Of a stretch of DNA of 10,000 bases, positions 8,886 to 10,000 are shown one piece after another (the stretch's first letter is position 1; each line of letters begins with the position of its first letter). This DNA comes from Stramonita haemastoma (Eukaryota; Mollusca; Gastropoda; Neogastropoda; Muricidae). Where the stretch lies: assembly GCA_030674155.1 (NCBI GenBank), contig CM060318.1, positions 86,411,065-86,421,064 of the forward strand, in the 5' to 3' direction. The position numbers and the translations under genes were made by a program. Under the pieces are notes generated by a model. It did not search any database, was not told the DNA's origin, and was given only the letters and a program-made list of their open reading frames with translations.

Positions 8886-9150
8886 CACTTTAACAAAGAG
8901 CAACGACAACAAAACAATAACAGTCTTTCCCTCCTCACCACTTCAACAATAGTTTTTGTTCTTTTTTTTACATAAACAGAGAAAAGAGGGGATGTAGACG
9001 ACTTAAGGAAAATGAACACCGCATTGTTTACTGCAATTGATTTTAGCGCCTGAGTTTTGCACTGTTTTCTTTCCCCTTTGTTGGTCTATTTTTCTGCTAG
9101 TGTCATAGAATAAAAAAAATCGATAATTGCATTTTATGTGTTTGCCTGAA
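8886..9150. other. Unique sequence, nothing recognised
   Basis: AT-rich DNA with short T and A runs near 8965 and 9111. No coding, RNA or repeat signal is seen. Confidence 0.4.
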
Positions 9151-9151
9151 G

Positions 9152-9446
9152 AGGGGACGTAAAGCTCAGTGGTCAGAGCGCTCGTTTTCCCCCAAACTAA
9201 GGTTAAGCAGCATCGAGCGGGGTTACCAAGTGGATGGGTGACCGTTTGCGCACCTTGGCTTCAGTACAGTCCCCCAGTTCCCCCAGCTGTAAATGGGTAC
9301 CTGCCCTCTTTCCGGTCTGGGAAGGTAAAGCAGCCAGGGAGAGAAGAAAGACGCCGCCCTCGATATGCTGGCCCCTAGAGAAGCTGAGGTCTCAGACGCC
9401 TCGCTCCCCTACGACCACATAGATGATGGGGCCTCTTTACCTTTTC
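9152..9446 (+). mobile_element. SINE with a tRNA-like head joined to a 5S-rRNA-like segment
   Basis: The head GGGGACGTAAAGCTCAGTGG has a box A at 9162-9172 (one mismatch to consensus) and continues GTCAGAGCGCTCG, as in tRNA-derived SINEs. In place of a clear tRNA box B, the segment at 9201-9245 reads like the internal control region of 5S rRNA: TTAAGCAG, then TCGAGC, GGTTA and TGGATGGGTGACCG. The body has CCCCCAGCTGTAAATGGGTA at 9282-9301, GGGAAGGTAAAGC near 9319, and ends in CTCTTTACCTTTT, probably the 3' part recognised by a partner LINE. I remember this body as another common gastropod SINE. No convincing target-site duplication was found. Short open frames within are spurious. Confidence 0.75.
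9201..9245 (+). promoter_or_regulatory. 5S-rRNA-like internal control region inside the SINE
   Basis: It lines up, without gaps, with the 5S gene's box A, intermediate element and box C: GGTTAAGCAG at 9201-9210, GGTTA at 9220-9224 and TGGATGGGTGACCG at 9231-9244. By eye about 32 of 44 positions match vertebrate 5S rRNA as I recall it. The first third of 5S rRNA is missing, so this is not a 5S gene. Confidence 0.7.
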
Positions 9447-9450
9447 ACCT

Positions 9451-10000
9451 ACACTGATAGCTGTTTTCCTAAAACAAATTTCTATGAATTTTACCCCACC
9501 GCATAGACGTGATAAAACACGTTTTCCGTTGCCGATGCACATTAAACTTTTGAATACTTTATGTTATGGCTTTTATGTTGTTAAAATAACTATTTTGTCT
9601 GTTTCAAAATAAATTCATATTTTAAAAAAGCGCAAAGCTAGCATCGGTTCAAAACATCTGAAACGAAAGACAGTTCAGTTCCTTCTGTCCATAGATAATT
9701 CATAAGTAAACATTAATTCTAATTCCACGCCGAATGCTGGGCCTGATTTGTCAGGTGCTTAATGGCAGCACAACGCATTTTCGATCATATGAAAAAAACA
9801 ATAGTGTTGTCTGAGCGATGGATGATGAAGAAGAAGACTTCATGCTAGTACGTCGCCCGTCTGTCTTTTTGGATGAGACTTATCATCCGAAACACTGTCT
9901 CTGGCCAAATACACAGAGCTGTCTCAGTAATCCCATCAGTCTGTGTTAATACACTGGACTCTTCCCCCCAAGTCTGGGTAGACTGTCTAAGGACCGTACG
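9451..10000. other. AT-rich unique sequence, possible SINE core scrap at 9863-9880
   Basis: Mostly unrecognised. GTCTTTTTGGATGAGAC at about 9863-9879 resembles the SINE core at 2011-2026 (GTCTTTCGGATGAGAC), but no pol III boxes or continuing core are seen. A short GATGATGAAGAAGAAGA stretch lies near 9822-9838. Confidence 0.3.

Noticed and set aside
9201..9260. A 5S rRNA gene or pseudogene on its own
   Set aside because: Only the internal control region is present, and it is embedded between a tRNA-like head and a SINE body.
9169..9422. Short open frames at the right end
   Set aside because: They lie wholly inside the tRNA/5S SINE.

Overview
The window reads as non-coding nuclear DNA from a mollusc, most likely a gastropod; species cannot be told. 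Two things suggest this: short interspersed elements (SINEs) whose heads and core sequences match ones I remember from gastropod genomes, and an extreme load of di- and tetranucleotide microsatellites. By eye about one fifth of the 10 kb is simple repeat. I see no intact protein gene, tRNA gene, rRNA gene or CRISPR. The long open frames (Cys-Val, His-Thr, Arg-Glu and Ser-Leu repeats) are translations of (GT)n, (CA)n and (GA)n tracts.

Layout. 1-240: (GA)n then (CAGA)n, decaying into GAC/ACA-rich DNA and ending in a G run. 330-665: T/G-rich GTTT/GTTTT DNA. 670-1560: unremarkable unique sequence. 1560-1840: GC-richer unique patch. 1869-2303: nearly full-length tRNA-derived SINE on +. 2441-2513: diverged 40-bp direct repeat. 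2889-3198: large (GT)n. 3200-4180: A-rich unique sequence with C runs. 4285-4372: (CA)n. 4509-4550: a possible tiny first exon. 4645-5280: a minus-strand tRNA-headed SINE, apparently split by a GT/GTGTGG/TGCG microsatellite. 5416-5850: pyrimidine-type then purine-type simple repeats in inverted order. 6163-6470: second (GA)n(CAGA)n block. 6490-6948: unique sequence with a possible SINE scrap. 6949-7057: (TA)n. 7082-7510: second minus-strand tRNA-headed SINE with its tail module duplicated. 7785-8090: CTG/ACT minisatellite. 8267-8335: (AC)n. 8735-8843: (GA)n. 9152-9446: + strand SINE combining a tRNA-like head with a 5S-rRNA-like segment. The remainder is unique or weak.

The best findings come from comparing the repeats with one another. 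Three SINEs share a GGATGAG-type core although their heads differ. A tail module occurs three times downstream of the two minus-strand heads. The element at 9152 carries two kinds of RNA polymerase III promoter sequence. I found no new protein system; what is noteworthy is retroposon structure and its association with microsatellites.
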